Virus record (IMG/VR): IMGVR_UViG_3300045303_000212
Location: 1 to 45,759 of that record
Direction: 5' to 3' (one strand)
Origin: a virus
Length of the DNA: 45,759 bases
Below are positions 8,161 to 16,680 of this stretch, piece by piece. The notes under the pieces are model-generated. The model was not told where the DNA came from. It searched no databases and saw only the letters and a list, made by a program, of their open reading frames with translations. The position numbers were made by a program, and so were the translations under genes. The stretch's first letter is position 1, and each line of letters begins with the position of its first letter.

Positions 8161-9059
8161 CAGCCGAACCCTCCGCCCGCGCCCAGGGCCTTCATCGCGG
8201 CCCCGTACAGGTCGGTGGCCGCGTGGAACGTGTTGGCCTCCGTGCCGATCGTGCCCTGCCGACTGAACTCGTCCGCCACGTCGGAGGCGGACGGGTCGAC
8301 GGTGTCGTCCTGCCTCGTGACGGTGGAGGTGTCGGCCCCGGTGGTGCTGGTGGTCGAGTTCTCCTGCGTGCCGGTGGTGGTGGTCGTCGTGCCGTGCTTG
8401 GTGGTGCGGGTCTGCACGTCCGGCCCGGCCTCCTTGCCGTGCAGCAGCTTCTGGAACCGGGCGTACTCGTGGTCGGTCGGGTCCCTCCCCAGCCGCTGCG
8501 ACATGGCGGACCGGACGGTGGCCCGGGCGGTGACCGGATCGGTGAACAGCGCCTCGGTAGTGGTGGTGTCGGTGGTGGTGCCGGTCGACTTGTTGGTGCC
8601 GCCGTAGGTGGAGACCGGGGTGGTGCGTTTCTTGCCGGTGACCGGGTCGGTGGTCAGCTCACCCAGCGCGGTCTGCCAGTCCACCGCGTACCGGTTGGCG
8701 TAGCCGAGCAGGTCGTTCCAGCCGGCCTGGGTGGCGTTGTCCACCCCGCCGCGGGTGAGCACCGCGGAGTCCGGGATGAGGCCGCCGATCCTTAAGCCCG
8801 CCTGGATCTTCGCCACGACCTCCGCCGGGTAGTCCTGGATTCTGGGGTCGGACACGGCGTCCTGGGTGGCGGTCGCGGGTGCCTGAGGCCCGTACTTGGG
8901 CTGGAAGTCCTGGTAGGCCGGCGGGTGCGGGTCCCCGTACTTGGCGGTCCCGTAGCGCATGGTCGGGGACTGGGCGGAGGACCCGCCGTAGTAGCGGTCC
9001 TCCTGGGTGCCGTTGCCGCCCGCGGCGGGCGGCGGGCCGATCCCGAGCGGGTCAACCAT
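8160..9059 (-). CDS. Thr-rich virion protein of unknown role
   Basis: 299 residues from ATG 9059, overlapping the 1524-residue gene by 8 bases and the next gene by 1. N-terminal third is Pro/Gly/Tyr-rich; two Thr-rich low-complexity tracts (about 150-170 and 220-250) flank a helix, RLGRDPTDHEYARFQKLLHG. It is one of four consecutive large genes between portal and scaffold and is probably a minor virion or ejection protein. No family recognised. Confidence 0.65.
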   Translation of the reverse strand: MVDPLGIGPPPAAGGNGTQEDRYYGGSSAQSPTMRYGTAKYGDPHPPAYQDFQPKYGPQAPATATQDAVSDPRIQDYPAEVVAKIQAGLRIGGLIPDSAVLTRGGVDNATQAGWNDLLGYANRYAVDWQTALGELTTDPVTGKKRTTPVSTYGGTNKSTGTTTDTTTTEALFTDPVTARATVRSAMSQRLGRDPTDHEYARFQKLLHGKEAGPDVQTRTTKHGTTTTTTGTQENSTTSTTGADTSTVTRQDDTVDPSASDVADEFSRQGTIGTEANTFHAATDLYGAAMKALGAGGGFG

Positions 9060-12000
9060 CAGCGGGCTCCGTCACTGGTTCGGTGTCGTCGATCATCTCG
9101 CGGGCGAACACCTTCTCGAAGATCGGCGCGAACCCGGGGTGCTGCTTGGTGACCGCGTCGGCGACCTGCCGCAGCCAGACCCGTTGGGCGGCAGCGTCCT
9201 TCGCCCGGAACGGCGTCTTGTAGGAGGACGCCCCGGCCTCGTGCGCCTTCAGGTCGGCGGCCACCAGCTGGTCCCGGTAGGTCAGGTAGATGGCCGCCCC
9301 CTTGGCGGCGTCGGTGTCCCGCAGGGCGGGGCTTTGCACGGCGGCCCGGACCTGGGTGACGGCGCGCTTGGCCTTCTGCGCGTCGAACGAGTCGTCCCAC
9401 AGCGGGAACTCGCCGCGGATCTTCTCCTTCACCGTGGCCAGCCAGTCCTTCTGCCCCTGGTCCGGGAACGGGTCGACCTGCTCCTTGTACTGCCGGTAGG
9501 TGGCCCAGGCCAGCCCGGTCTGCGCCTTCACCTGCACCTTCTCCGGGCTGATCTTGCCGCCGCCCGCGGCGTTGAGCTGCCGGTTGTACTCGTCGAAGGA
9601 GAACGGCGAGTCGGGGTCGGTGAACAGCGCCCACACGTCCGGGTAGGAGCGGGCCACCTCCGGGTGGGCGACCACCAGCGCGCGGCCCGCCTCGGTGGCC
9701 CCGGTGACGCCCTCGGTGTTGCCGGTGAACGCGTAGAAGGAGGCCTCCCCGTAGGTGGACAGCATCTTGTAGTCGGCGGTGTCCTTGTCCTCGGCCAGGA
9801 ACTTGCGGTACTTGCCGGCCAGCCACAGCGCGGAGGTGAGCTTCCCGTCCTTGTCCTTGACCGCCACCTCGTAGGTGGGGGAGGCGGGGGCGTTGGCCTG
9901 CACCAGGGCCCGCAGCAGCAGCATCTGCGCGCCCTTGCTGCGGGCGTCCTTGGCGAGGCGTTCCATGTCGGCCGGGTCGGACTGGTCGTAGTTCCCGGTG
10001 GACGCCAGGTACTTCTGCGCGTCCGCCACCGAGTTGAGCAGCATCCGGCGCTGCTTGGGGGTGACCACCCCCTCCCGGCCGGTCATGGCGGCGGTCGCGG
10101 TCCACGCCTTGTCCAGCCAGGACGGCCCGAGTCTGCCGACCAGGCCGCCGTCTTCTGGGCCGTACGGGGTCAGCAGCTGCCGGACCGGGTCCCAGTCGGG
10201 GTCCTTCGGGATCAGCATGGAGGCGGGCTGGGTGATGGCCGGGCCGAACCCGGGGACCAGCCCGGAGGTGATCAGGTTGGCCTGGGTGGTGGACCCGGAC
10301 ATGGCGTCCTCGGGCAGCCCCAGCAGCCCGGCGAACGCCCGGGAGCCGGGCATCGCGAACCTTTCCTGCCCGGTCGCCGGGTCGGCGTACAGGAACCCGG
10401 ACTGGTGCCCGGCGTGCCAGCCCTGCTCCACCCGGTGCAGCACCATCGGGTTCTGCTTCAGCAGCCGGCCCCACACCCGGTACTGGTCCTGCATGGCGGC
10501 GGCGAACGGCTGCACCATCCGCAGGGTGTTCGTCCAGTTCTGCTGGTCGTGGGAGTCGTACAGCAGCTTCAGGGTGTCCCGGCGGGCCCGGACCGACGCC
10601 AGCTCGTTGACCTCCTTGCGGGTCAGGGTGCCGCGGAACTCGGTCTGCTCGAGCTTCTTCACGAACGCGGTGGGCAGGTGGTTGGACCGGGCCCGGGCGA
10701 CGATCCCGGCCTTCTCCGCCGGGTCGGCGAGGGCGGAGGTCCGCAGGATGTTGTTCCACAGGATCTGCCGGAAGACGGGGGACCGGTCGAAGAAGTTGTC
10801 CGGCTTGGTGCCGGAGAACTCCATCACCCGCTCCAGCAGCCGCTCCATCCCGACCGCCCCGCGCACCAGCTGCCCCTGGCCCCGGGAGGCGTCCATGGTC
10901 TGCGCCGAGACGGCGAACTCCGGCAGGTCGGCCTCCATACCGCGCAGCGCCTTGATCACGCCCTTGCCGGGCTTCAGTCTTCCGGTGGCCGGGTCCCGCA
11001 CGTTCAGCGGGATGTCGTCCAGGGTGTTGTGCGCGATGGCCTGGATCAGCTTCGGGTTCTTCCCGTAGTCGGTCATCAGGTCGGCCTGGATGCCGTCCAG
11101 GTACTTGTCCGCGCCCTGCCGGTCGAGTAGCTCCGGGCGGCGGGTGGCCATCTTCTGCCGCAGCCCGGTCTCCCAGAACCACTGCTTGGTGGCCGGGGTG
11201 GCCCCGTCCCTCGCGACCATCCTGACCTCCGGGGAGGACGCCAGCTTCGCCAGCTGGAACCGGTGCGCCTCCAGCCACACGTCCCCGGCGGAGCGGCGGA
11301 CCACGGTGTGGTTGCCGGTCAGCACCGCCTTCGGGTCGGCGTACGGTCCGGCCCCGGACTCCAGGGTGCGGCCGAACACGGTGGCGTCGGCGGCCTCGGT
11401 GGCGGCCTTCAGCAGGTCGTCGTCGACCAGGTCCCCCGCGCCCCTCGCGGGCACCCCGGCCTTGGCGACGGCGCGGGAGAACTTGGAGGTCCGGTCGTGC
11501 CCGGCCAGCCACGCGGTCAGGGACGCCGGGGAGTTGTAGATGCCGTCCAGCCCGTCGGTGGCGATCCGGGCCTGCGCCTCCATCACGTTGCGCAGCGCGA
11601 ACGCGACCGGCCGGAACCCGAGCGCGCCGGTCTTGAATGCCATGTTGAACATGTCGCCGAACGCGACCACGTCCTCCCAGCCGGCGGTGGCCGTGACCTT
11701 CCGGGCCACCGACAGGGCCCGCAGGATGGGGGCGGGGGCGGGCAGGGTGAACGACTCGTCGAACATCTCGGCGGACAGGTGCGGGGACGGGGCCTGGGTC
11801 TCCAGCCCGTCGATCACCACCGTCTTCAGGTGCCGGTCGGTGCCGGTGGCCCCGTCGATCGCGAAGTGCCGTTCGGCGGTGGCGGCGTTGGTGAAGATTT
11901 CCAGCACCTGGTTGGCCTTGCCGGGCTCGATGCCGTGCGCCACCAGGGTGGCCTTCAGGGTCTGGGTGACCGCCACCGGCACCGCGGCAGGGTTGCCCAC

Positions 12001-13626
12001 CGCGGAGACCAGCTCGCGGGCCATCGCCTCGTTGTTGGCGGACATCACGCCCTGGGTGAAGACGTCCTTGCCCGCGCCCTTGCGCAGCACGTTCTGCCAC
12101 CGGTCGAACTGGTCCAACGACCCGTTGGGGTCCTGCCGGGACAGGGTGGGCTCGGACACCCGGTTGTGCAGCATCCGCGGCTTCAGGTAGGTGTAGCGGG
12201 CCGAGTTGGGGTTGGCCACCTTCCCGAGGCCGGTGTCCATGAAGTCGCGGGCCATGCCCTGCCCGATGATGTTCTGCACGCCCTCGGCGGTGGGCTCGTC
12301 CAGGATGGCCAGCAGCGACTCGATCGGCATGTTCGGCTGGGAGCGGCGCAGCCGGTCGAAGTCCCCGCCGTAGCCGGTGGGGTCGTGGAACCCGACCACG
12401 TTGCCGGCCTCGTCGGTGACCGGGACGTGCCCGCCGCGGGTCTTGGCCATGCCCTCCCAGGTGGGCCGCATCTCGTCCGCCGCCAGCTGCCGGGCGGCGT
12501 CCTCGAAGATCACCGTCTTGCGGGGCGACTCCACCAGGAAGTCGTGCGCGACCGCCGCACCCCCCGACTTGGGCCGGACGCTGGCGGTCAGGTGCTGCAC
12601 GTCGGTGACGGTGTGCTCGACGACCTTGCCGTCCCCGCCGAGCACCCGGCGGGCCTTGCCGGCCTTGGCCGCGACCCCGCCGACGTACGCGGTGGGGTCG
12701 GCGGCGTAGATCGGGATGTCCAGCGGCCCGGACACCAGGTTGTAGGCCCGAGTGCCCGGCTCCAAACCGACGGCGGAGGCGGCGGCCCGGCCGAACGTGG
12801 TGACGTGCCCGCCGGTCATGGAGGCGTCCCGGGCGTTGGCGACCTGCCGCTTCTCGGCCAACGAGTTCAGGCCGGGGAACCAGGACTGCCCGGCCTGCTC
12901 CAGCACGGTCGCCGGGTCCCCGTCGGGCGGGGTCGGCGGCAAGTTGGTGGAGGAGTTGAAGAACATCTTGGTCTTGTCCCAGGCGGAGCCCTGGGTCTCG
13001 TCGGCGAGCTGGAACGACGCGCCCAGCCGGGTCTGCCCGGACAGCTGGGAGGGCAGCGACTGGTTGGGGTCCCCGGCCGGGGTGACCCCGGTGGCGGCGG
13101 TGGCGATCCCCGGCTTCCCGCCGGACAGCGCGGGGCGCAGCGCCGGGGTGGCGGAGGAGCCCAGCGAGGAGCCGGTCGGGTTGGCCGCCATCTCGGTGGC
13201 GAACCCGCCGGCCCGCCGGGCCGCCTCGATCACGTCCCGGGACCCGGCCTGCACGATCTCCACCGGGTAGTTGGCGGCGTTCATCAGGGTGCGCGCCTCG
13301 GCCTTGAAGAACCCGGGGGCGGGCACCCCGCGCTGCGCGCCCTCCAGCACCTTGGACAGGGCGTTGCCCCACCAGGTGCCGCCCTCGTCCCGGGCGTCCT
13401 TCTTCACCTGCAGCACGGCAGCCCGGTCCACCACGGCGGGCGGGGCCTTGTTCTCGGCGAGGCTCATCACCACGGGCGCGGCCAGGTGCGGGTGGGTCTG
13501 GTGGATCTCCGACACCCGGGCGGCGATCTGGTCGGTGTCCTGACGTTGCGCGTACAGGGCCGCGCGCTGGTTGGCGGCGTCGATCCCGGCCAGGTCCCGG
13601 GAGGTGAACGACAGGCCCCCGGTCAT
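9052..13626 (-). CDS. Giant virion protein (1524 residues), probable ejection or internal protein
   Basis: The largest gene, from ATG 13626 overlapping the previous stop as ATGA. The protein is largely helical with no run of transmembrane segments and no repeat pattern typical of tape measures. It has an Ala/Gly-rich region around 150-200, and a part near residues 1080-1190 (PFAAAMQDQYRVWGRLLKQN, then a Gly/Pro-rich hydrophobic stretch) that might touch membrane. Size and place after the portal recall internal or polyvalent virion proteins of short-tailed phages. Very long plus-strand frames inside it reflect GC bias only. Confidence 0.75.
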   Translation of the reverse strand: MTGGLSFTSRDLAGIDAANQRAALYAQRQDTDQIAARVSEIHQTHPHLAAPVVMSLAENKAPPAVVDRAAVLQVKKDARDEGGTWWGNALSKVLEGAQRGVPAPGFFKAEARTLMNAANYPVEIVQAGSRDVIEAARRAGGFATEMAANPTGSSLGSSATPALRPALSGGKPGIATAATGVTPAGDPNQSLPSQLSGQTRLGASFQLADETQGSAWDKTKMFFNSSTNLPPTPPDGDPATVLEQAGQSWFPGLNSLAEKRQVANARDASMTGGHVTTFGRAAASAVGLEPGTRAYNLVSGPLDIPIYAADPTAYVGGVAAKAGKARRVLGGDGKVVEHTVTDVQHLTASVRPKSGGAAVAHDFLVESPRKTVIFEDAARQLAADEMRPTWEGMAKTRGGHVPVTDEAGNVVGFHDPTGYGGDFDRLRRSQPNMPIESLLAILDEPTAEGVQNIIGQGMARDFMDTGLGKVANPNSARYTYLKPRMLHNRVSEPTLSRQDPNGSLDQFDRWQNVLRKGAGKDVFTQGVMSANNEAMARELVSAVGNPAAVPVAVTQTLKATLVAHGIEPGKANQVLEIFTNAATAERHFAIDGATGTDRHLKTVVIDGLETQAPSPHLSAEMFDESFTLPAPAPILRALSVARKVTATAGWEDVVAFGDMFNMAFKTGALGFRPVAFALRNVMEAQARIATDGLDGIYNSPASLTAWLAGHDRTSKFSRAVAKAGVPARGAGDLVDDDLLKAATEAADATVFGRTLESGAGPYADPKAVLTGNHTVVRRSAGDVWLEAHRFQLAKLASSPEVRMVARDGATPATKQWFWETGLRQKMATRRPELLDRQGADKYLDGIQADLMTDYGKNPKLIQAIAHNTLDDIPLNVRDPATGRLKPGKGVIKALRGMEADLPEFAVSAQTMDASRGQGQLVRGAVGMERLLERVMEFSGTKPDNFFDRSPVFRQILWNNILRTSALADPAEKAGIVARARSNHLPTAFVKKLEQTEFRGTLTRKEVNELASVRARRDTLKLLYDSHDQQNWTNTLRMVQPFAAAMQDQYRVWGRLLKQNPMVLHRVEQGWHAGHQSGFLYADPATGQERFAMPGSRAFAGLLGLPEDAMSGSTTQANLITSGLVPGFGPAITQPASMLIPKDPDWDPVRQLLTPYGPEDGGLVGRLGPSWLDKAWTATAAMTGREGVVTPKQRRMLLNSVADAQKYLASTGNYDQSDPADMERLAKDARSKGAQMLLLRALVQANAPASPTYEVAVKDKDGKLTSALWLAGKYRKFLAEDKDTADYKMLSTYGEASFYAFTGNTEGVTGATEAGRALVVAHPEVARSYPDVWALFTDPDSPFSFDEYNRQLNAAGGGKISPEKVQVKAQTGLAWATYRQYKEQVDPFPDQGQKDWLATVKEKIRGEFPLWDDSFDAQKAKRAVTQVRAAVQSPALRDTDAAKGAAIYLTYRDQLVAADLKAHEAGASSYKTPFRAKDAAAQRVWLRQVADAVTKQHPGFAPIFEKVFAREMIDDTEPVTEPADG

Positions 13627-14081
13627 GCGTCGGGCTCGTCCCAGGCCTCCAGCAGCCGGCGCAGCGCCGGGGACTGGGTCCGCTGGTACAGCACCCGCAG
13701 CCGGTCCACCGCGTCCGCGTCCGGGTCCTGCCCCTGCAACACCTCGGGACCGGGGCCGGCACCTGACGAGAGCCCGGCGGTGATCGGCTCGTCCGGCCGG
13801 GCGGTGGGGTCCAGCAGCCCGCCCAGGCTGCCCGGATCGGGCCCCAGCGGCCCTCCTGCCGGACCGGGGGAGGCTGCCCCGGCCGTGGGGGGCCCCGGGG
13901 GAGGGCCGACCGGGACAGCCGCCTGGGATGCGAGCTGAGCGGAGGCGGCACCGTACTGCTGCCCGACGTAGGCGGTGGGGGCGAGCGGCTTCGCGGCCCG
14001 CAGGTCGGACCGGTTGGGGTGCGGCACCCCCGGCTTGCCCTGCCGCGCCCCGCCGCGCTTTGACCTAGGCAACGGAACCAC
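13623..14081 (-). CDS. Pro/Gly-rich portal-proximal protein
   Basis: 152 residues if started at GTG 14081; a TTG three codons in (PRSKRGGARQGKPG) is also possible and neither has a convincing ribosome site. N-terminus basic, middle Pro/Gly/Ala-rich and probably disordered, C-terminus a charged helix (DAVDRLRVLYQRTQSPALRRLLEAW). It precedes the giant protein with a 4-base overlap. A tandem CTAGACG/CTAGAC motif lies just upstream at 14099. Function unknown. Confidence 0.6.
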   Translation of the reverse strand: MVPLPRSKRGGARQGKPGVPHPNRSDLRAAKPLAPTAYVGQQYGAASAQLASQAAVPVGPPPGPPTAGAASPGPAGGPLGPDPGSLGGLLDPTARPDEPITAGLSSGAGPGPEVLQGQDPDADAVDRLRVLYQRTQSPALRRLLEAWDEPDA

Positions 14082-14098
14082 CGCCGTATTTCGTCCTG

Positions 14099-14111
14099 CT
14101 AGACGCTAGAC
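14099..14111 (+). promoter_or_regulatory. Tandem CTAGAC operator-like motif
   Basis: CTAGACGCTAGAC: two CTAGAC units joined by one G, in the gap between the divergent 13623-14081 (minus) and HNH (plus) genes. One of the clearest copies of the dispersed motif described in the findings. Confidence 0.55.
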
Positions 14112-14142
14112 AACCACGCCACCTGCTCGGCACGATGGTCAT

Positions 14143-14517
14143 ATGGAGGTCGTCGGGGAGTGCGTCCTGTGGACCGGCGGTTACAACCACCTCGGCTACG
14201 GACAGAAGTGGCACCCGGTGCGGCGTTGCTCGACGATGGCCCATCGGGTCCTTTGGGAGTTGACGTACGGTGCGCTCCCGGACGAGATCCAACTCGACCA
14301 CCTGTGCCGGAACCGGGGATGCGTCAACCTGGATCACCTGGAACCGGTGACGGTGCGCGAGAACAGGCTGCGAAGCATCGCCGCCCAGACGACGTTTTTC
14401 TGCGGGCATCCGCGCACGCCAGAGAACACGTACAGCCACGGGCACCAGAGCCCGCGCTGCCGAGAGTGTCGTCTCCGCCAGAACCGGGAGTGGTGGCGGA
14501 GGGCGCACAGCGCGTAG
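14143..14517 (+). CDS. HNH homing endonuclease
   Basis: 124 residues from ATG 14143. HNH core: LDHLCRNRGCVNLDHLEPVTVREN, with the LDH catalytic His and CVNLDHL. The C-terminus has the same zinc module as two other HNH genes here (FCGHPRTPENTY then CRECR). It is read against the late operon, inserted between a 52-residue gene after the portal and the Pro/Gly-rich gene. Likely a selfish nuclease; no intron boundaries are visible. Confidence 0.9.
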   Translation: MEVVGECVLWTGGYNHLGYGQKWHPVRRCSTMAHRVLWELTYGALPDEIQLDHLCRNRGCVNLDHLEPVTVRENRLRSIAAQTTFFCGHPRTPENTYSHGHQSPRCRECRLRQNREWWRRAHSA

Positions 14518-14538
14518 CCCGCTACTCCTGGGCACGGG

Positions 14539-14697
14539 TCACTCCGGTTCCCGCCAGCCGGCCGGGCGGCAGAACCCGATCTCGTGCCCGGTGCTGACGT
14601 CGTGCACGTCGGAGGGCGGCCGTTGCTCGACGTCCTCGATCTCGAACAGGTTCACGTCGAAGATCACGAACCGTCCGGCGGCGAGGCGGATTCTCAT
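14539..14697 (-). CDS. 52-residue protein after portal
   Basis: Starts at ATG 14697, the base next to the portal stop at 14698, and ends with TGA at 14539. The peptide begins MRIRLAAGRFVIFDVNLFEI and continues as an acidic, beta-prone sequence with one Cys. The immediate abutment to the portal gene supports translation. Function unknown. Confidence 0.7.
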   Translation of the reverse strand: MRIRLAAGRFVIFDVNLFEIEDVEQRPPSDVHDVSTGHEIGFCRPAGWREPE

Positions 14698-16575
14698 TCA
14701 CGCCGTCGCCTTCATGCCGGTCCCGCGGAGGCTTTGGAGTAGTTGATCTAGGTTGCCCAGGCTGGTGGACGGCGGCGGCACCGCGACCCCGGCCTCCGCA
14801 CCCGCCCCGGGCACGGCGATGCCGGGCTGGGCCTCCGGTGAGTTGGGGTCGACCCCCGCCGCCGGGTCCACAGCACCAGCGGCGGGGTCCGGTGGCATCG
14901 CGGCCTGCCGTTGCTGCGCCTCCTCCTGCACCTTCAGGACGGCGTCGACCAGGTCCAGGTCGTCCCGGCGGACCAGCTGCATGATCCGGGCCAGATCGCT
15001 GGGGGGGAGTTGTCCTGCGGCGGCCTGGGTCTGCAGGCCTTGCAGCAGGGCGGTCTCCAGGCCTTCGGTGGTGACCAGGTCGCCCTCGAGGTCGGCGTCG
15101 GCGATCCACGGGTGCACCCGGCGGGCGGTCTCCTTCGATATCTGCTGGGTGCCCAGCAGCTGGCCGAGGCCGATGGTGAGGTTCTGGATGTCGGTGCCGG
15201 CCATCGGGTAGGAGACGGTGGTGTAGTCGGAGTCGAAGTCCTTGGACGGGGTGTAGTCCACACGCCCCGAGGACCCTTTCCACCTGACGTGGAAGGACTG
15301 CGGTCGGTCGCCGAAGTAGGCCTTGGCGATCTTGGTGGCCCGCCGGTTCTCCTCCTCGAGACTTGCCGCGAGCATCTGCTGGGCCTCGGCGACCTTCAGG
15401 TCCACGGTGGCGGACATGATCGAGTCGCCCCTGCGCCCGGTCCGGATGTTGGTGGAGGACTGGCCTCCGGTGTCCGGGGATATGCCGCCCTCCACCCGCT
15501 GTGCGTTCTCCAGCCGGTCGATGGTCTGGGTGGTCATGAAGCCGGGGTTGGGGCTCTCGGAGCGGATGTCGCCGCCCTCGACGATGTTGACCTGCCCGGT
15601 GTAGCCGGGGTGGGGACCGCTGATGAACTTGGCGGTCTCGTTCATCCGACTCACCAGGTAGGTGTCCGGGAACACCCCTCGCTGCACGGCGTGCACGTTC
15701 AGGGCCATCAGCTTGGCCTGCATCTGGTACATGCCCAGGATGCCGTCGAACTGCCCTGCCACCCGGTCCAGGGTGATCCGCGGCGGGGTCACCGCCAGGC
15801 ACAGACCCGTTCTGTTCGGCACCTGCTCCAGCAGCATGTGCGGGGCCATCTGGTAGTTGGTCACCCACCACCCGTTGTTCAGCGCGAGGTAGCAGGTCTG
15901 CTCGTGGTCGTCGTACTCGAGGACGGTGAACAGCTCGTCGTCCTTGGCCTCACTGGGACACAGGGCCGCGGCCTGGGTCGGCCACACCCGGCGGAGGTAG
16001 CCGAGGGAGCGCTTGACAGCGTGCACGCAGTCGTCCGGGGTCAGCCCGTCCGGGTCGGCCATCGGCGCGGGGAAGGAGGTGAGCGGGTTGCGGGTCTCCC
16101 ACTTGGGGATGCCCCGGTCGAAGTCCGGCCGCAGGACGACGGGGCTCATTCCGTAGCCGACGAACAGCCTCGCTCGCCGGTACAGCTTGAGTTCGACCCG
16201 GTTGGCCTCCCACCAGCCCAGGGTGGCCTTGCGCCGGGTCTCGGCCTTCCGCCGGGAGCCGACCTGCCGTGGGTCGGTGGGCGGGCAGGTCACGTCCGGG
16301 GTGGTGCTGGCGATCCGCCGGCCGTAGTCGTCGAGGCCCTGGGCGAACAGGTTGGCGACCGCGGGGACCTCGTTCTTGTCCAGCTCGGGCAGCGGGACGA
16401 CGATCTCCCCCCGGTAGTGCGCCCGGGCCTTCTCCATCTGGGCGATCACCGGGTGCTGCGCCTGCTGCCGGTCACCATATATGCGCGCTATGTCGCAGCA
16501 GTCGCGTTCATAGGCGGTGCTGACCATCCCGTGCTTCATGCCCGGGGCCGGCATCTCCATCTCGCCGTACGCCAC
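14698..16575 (-). CDS. Portal protein
   Basis: 625 residues from GTG 16575, chosen because AGGAGG lies 5 bases upstream; an ATG at 16596 in frame lacks such a site. Portal-like features include the early AHYRGEIVVPLPELDK and VPAVANLFAQGLDDYGRRIAS region, the central stem-like part, a TKIAKAYFG segment, and an Ala/Gln-rich helical C-terminus (VLKVQEEAQQRQAAMPPDP). It lies downstream of TerL with an SGNH hydrolase and a nuclease between. It would form the dodecameric DNA channel at one vertex. Confidence 0.88.
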   Translation of the reverse strand: MAYGEMEMPAPGMKHGMVSTAYERDCCDIARIYGDRQQAQHPVIAQMEKARAHYRGEIVVPLPELDKNEVPAVANLFAQGLDDYGRRIASTTPDVTCPPTDPRQVGSRRKAETRRKATLGWWEANRVELKLYRRARLFVGYGMSPVVLRPDFDRGIPKWETRNPLTSFPAPMADPDGLTPDDCVHAVKRSLGYLRRVWPTQAAALCPSEAKDDELFTVLEYDDHEQTCYLALNNGWWVTNYQMAPHMLLEQVPNRTGLCLAVTPPRITLDRVAGQFDGILGMYQMQAKLMALNVHAVQRGVFPDTYLVSRMNETAKFISGPHPGYTGQVNIVEGGDIRSESPNPGFMTTQTIDRLENAQRVEGGISPDTGGQSSTNIRTGRRGDSIMSATVDLKVAEAQQMLAASLEEENRRATKIAKAYFGDRPQSFHVRWKGSSGRVDYTPSKDFDSDYTTVSYPMAGTDIQNLTIGLGQLLGTQQISKETARRVHPWIADADLEGDLVTTEGLETALLQGLQTQAAAGQLPPSDLARIMQLVRRDDLDLVDAVLKVQEEAQQRQAAMPPDPAAGAVDPAAGVDPNSPEAQPGIAVPGAGAEAGVAVPPPSTSLGNLDQLLQSLRGTGMKATA

Positions 16576-16617
16576 AGTGGCCTCCTGTGGGGGCATCGTC
16601 CCACGTACAGCAGGCCG

Positions 16618-16630
16618 CTAGACGCTAGGC
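16618..16630 (+). promoter_or_regulatory. Tandem CTAGAC-type motif upstream of portal
   Basis: CTAGACGCTAGGC, a near copy of the tandem at 14099, in the gap between the SGNH hydrolase stop (16681) and the portal start. On the minus strand it reads against the direction of transcription. Confidence 0.5.
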
Positions 16631-16680
16631 GCGTCCGGGGCGGGTCGGGACAGGCGGATAGCCGGCACCTACCGGTCGGG

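Noticed and set aside
9007-13938. Very long plus-strand frames (up to 891 residues) opposite the giant virion gene
   Set aside because: They arise from high GC, have Gly/Arg/Val/Leu/His-rich nonsense composition and no ribosome sites, and the minus frame is a coherent protein.
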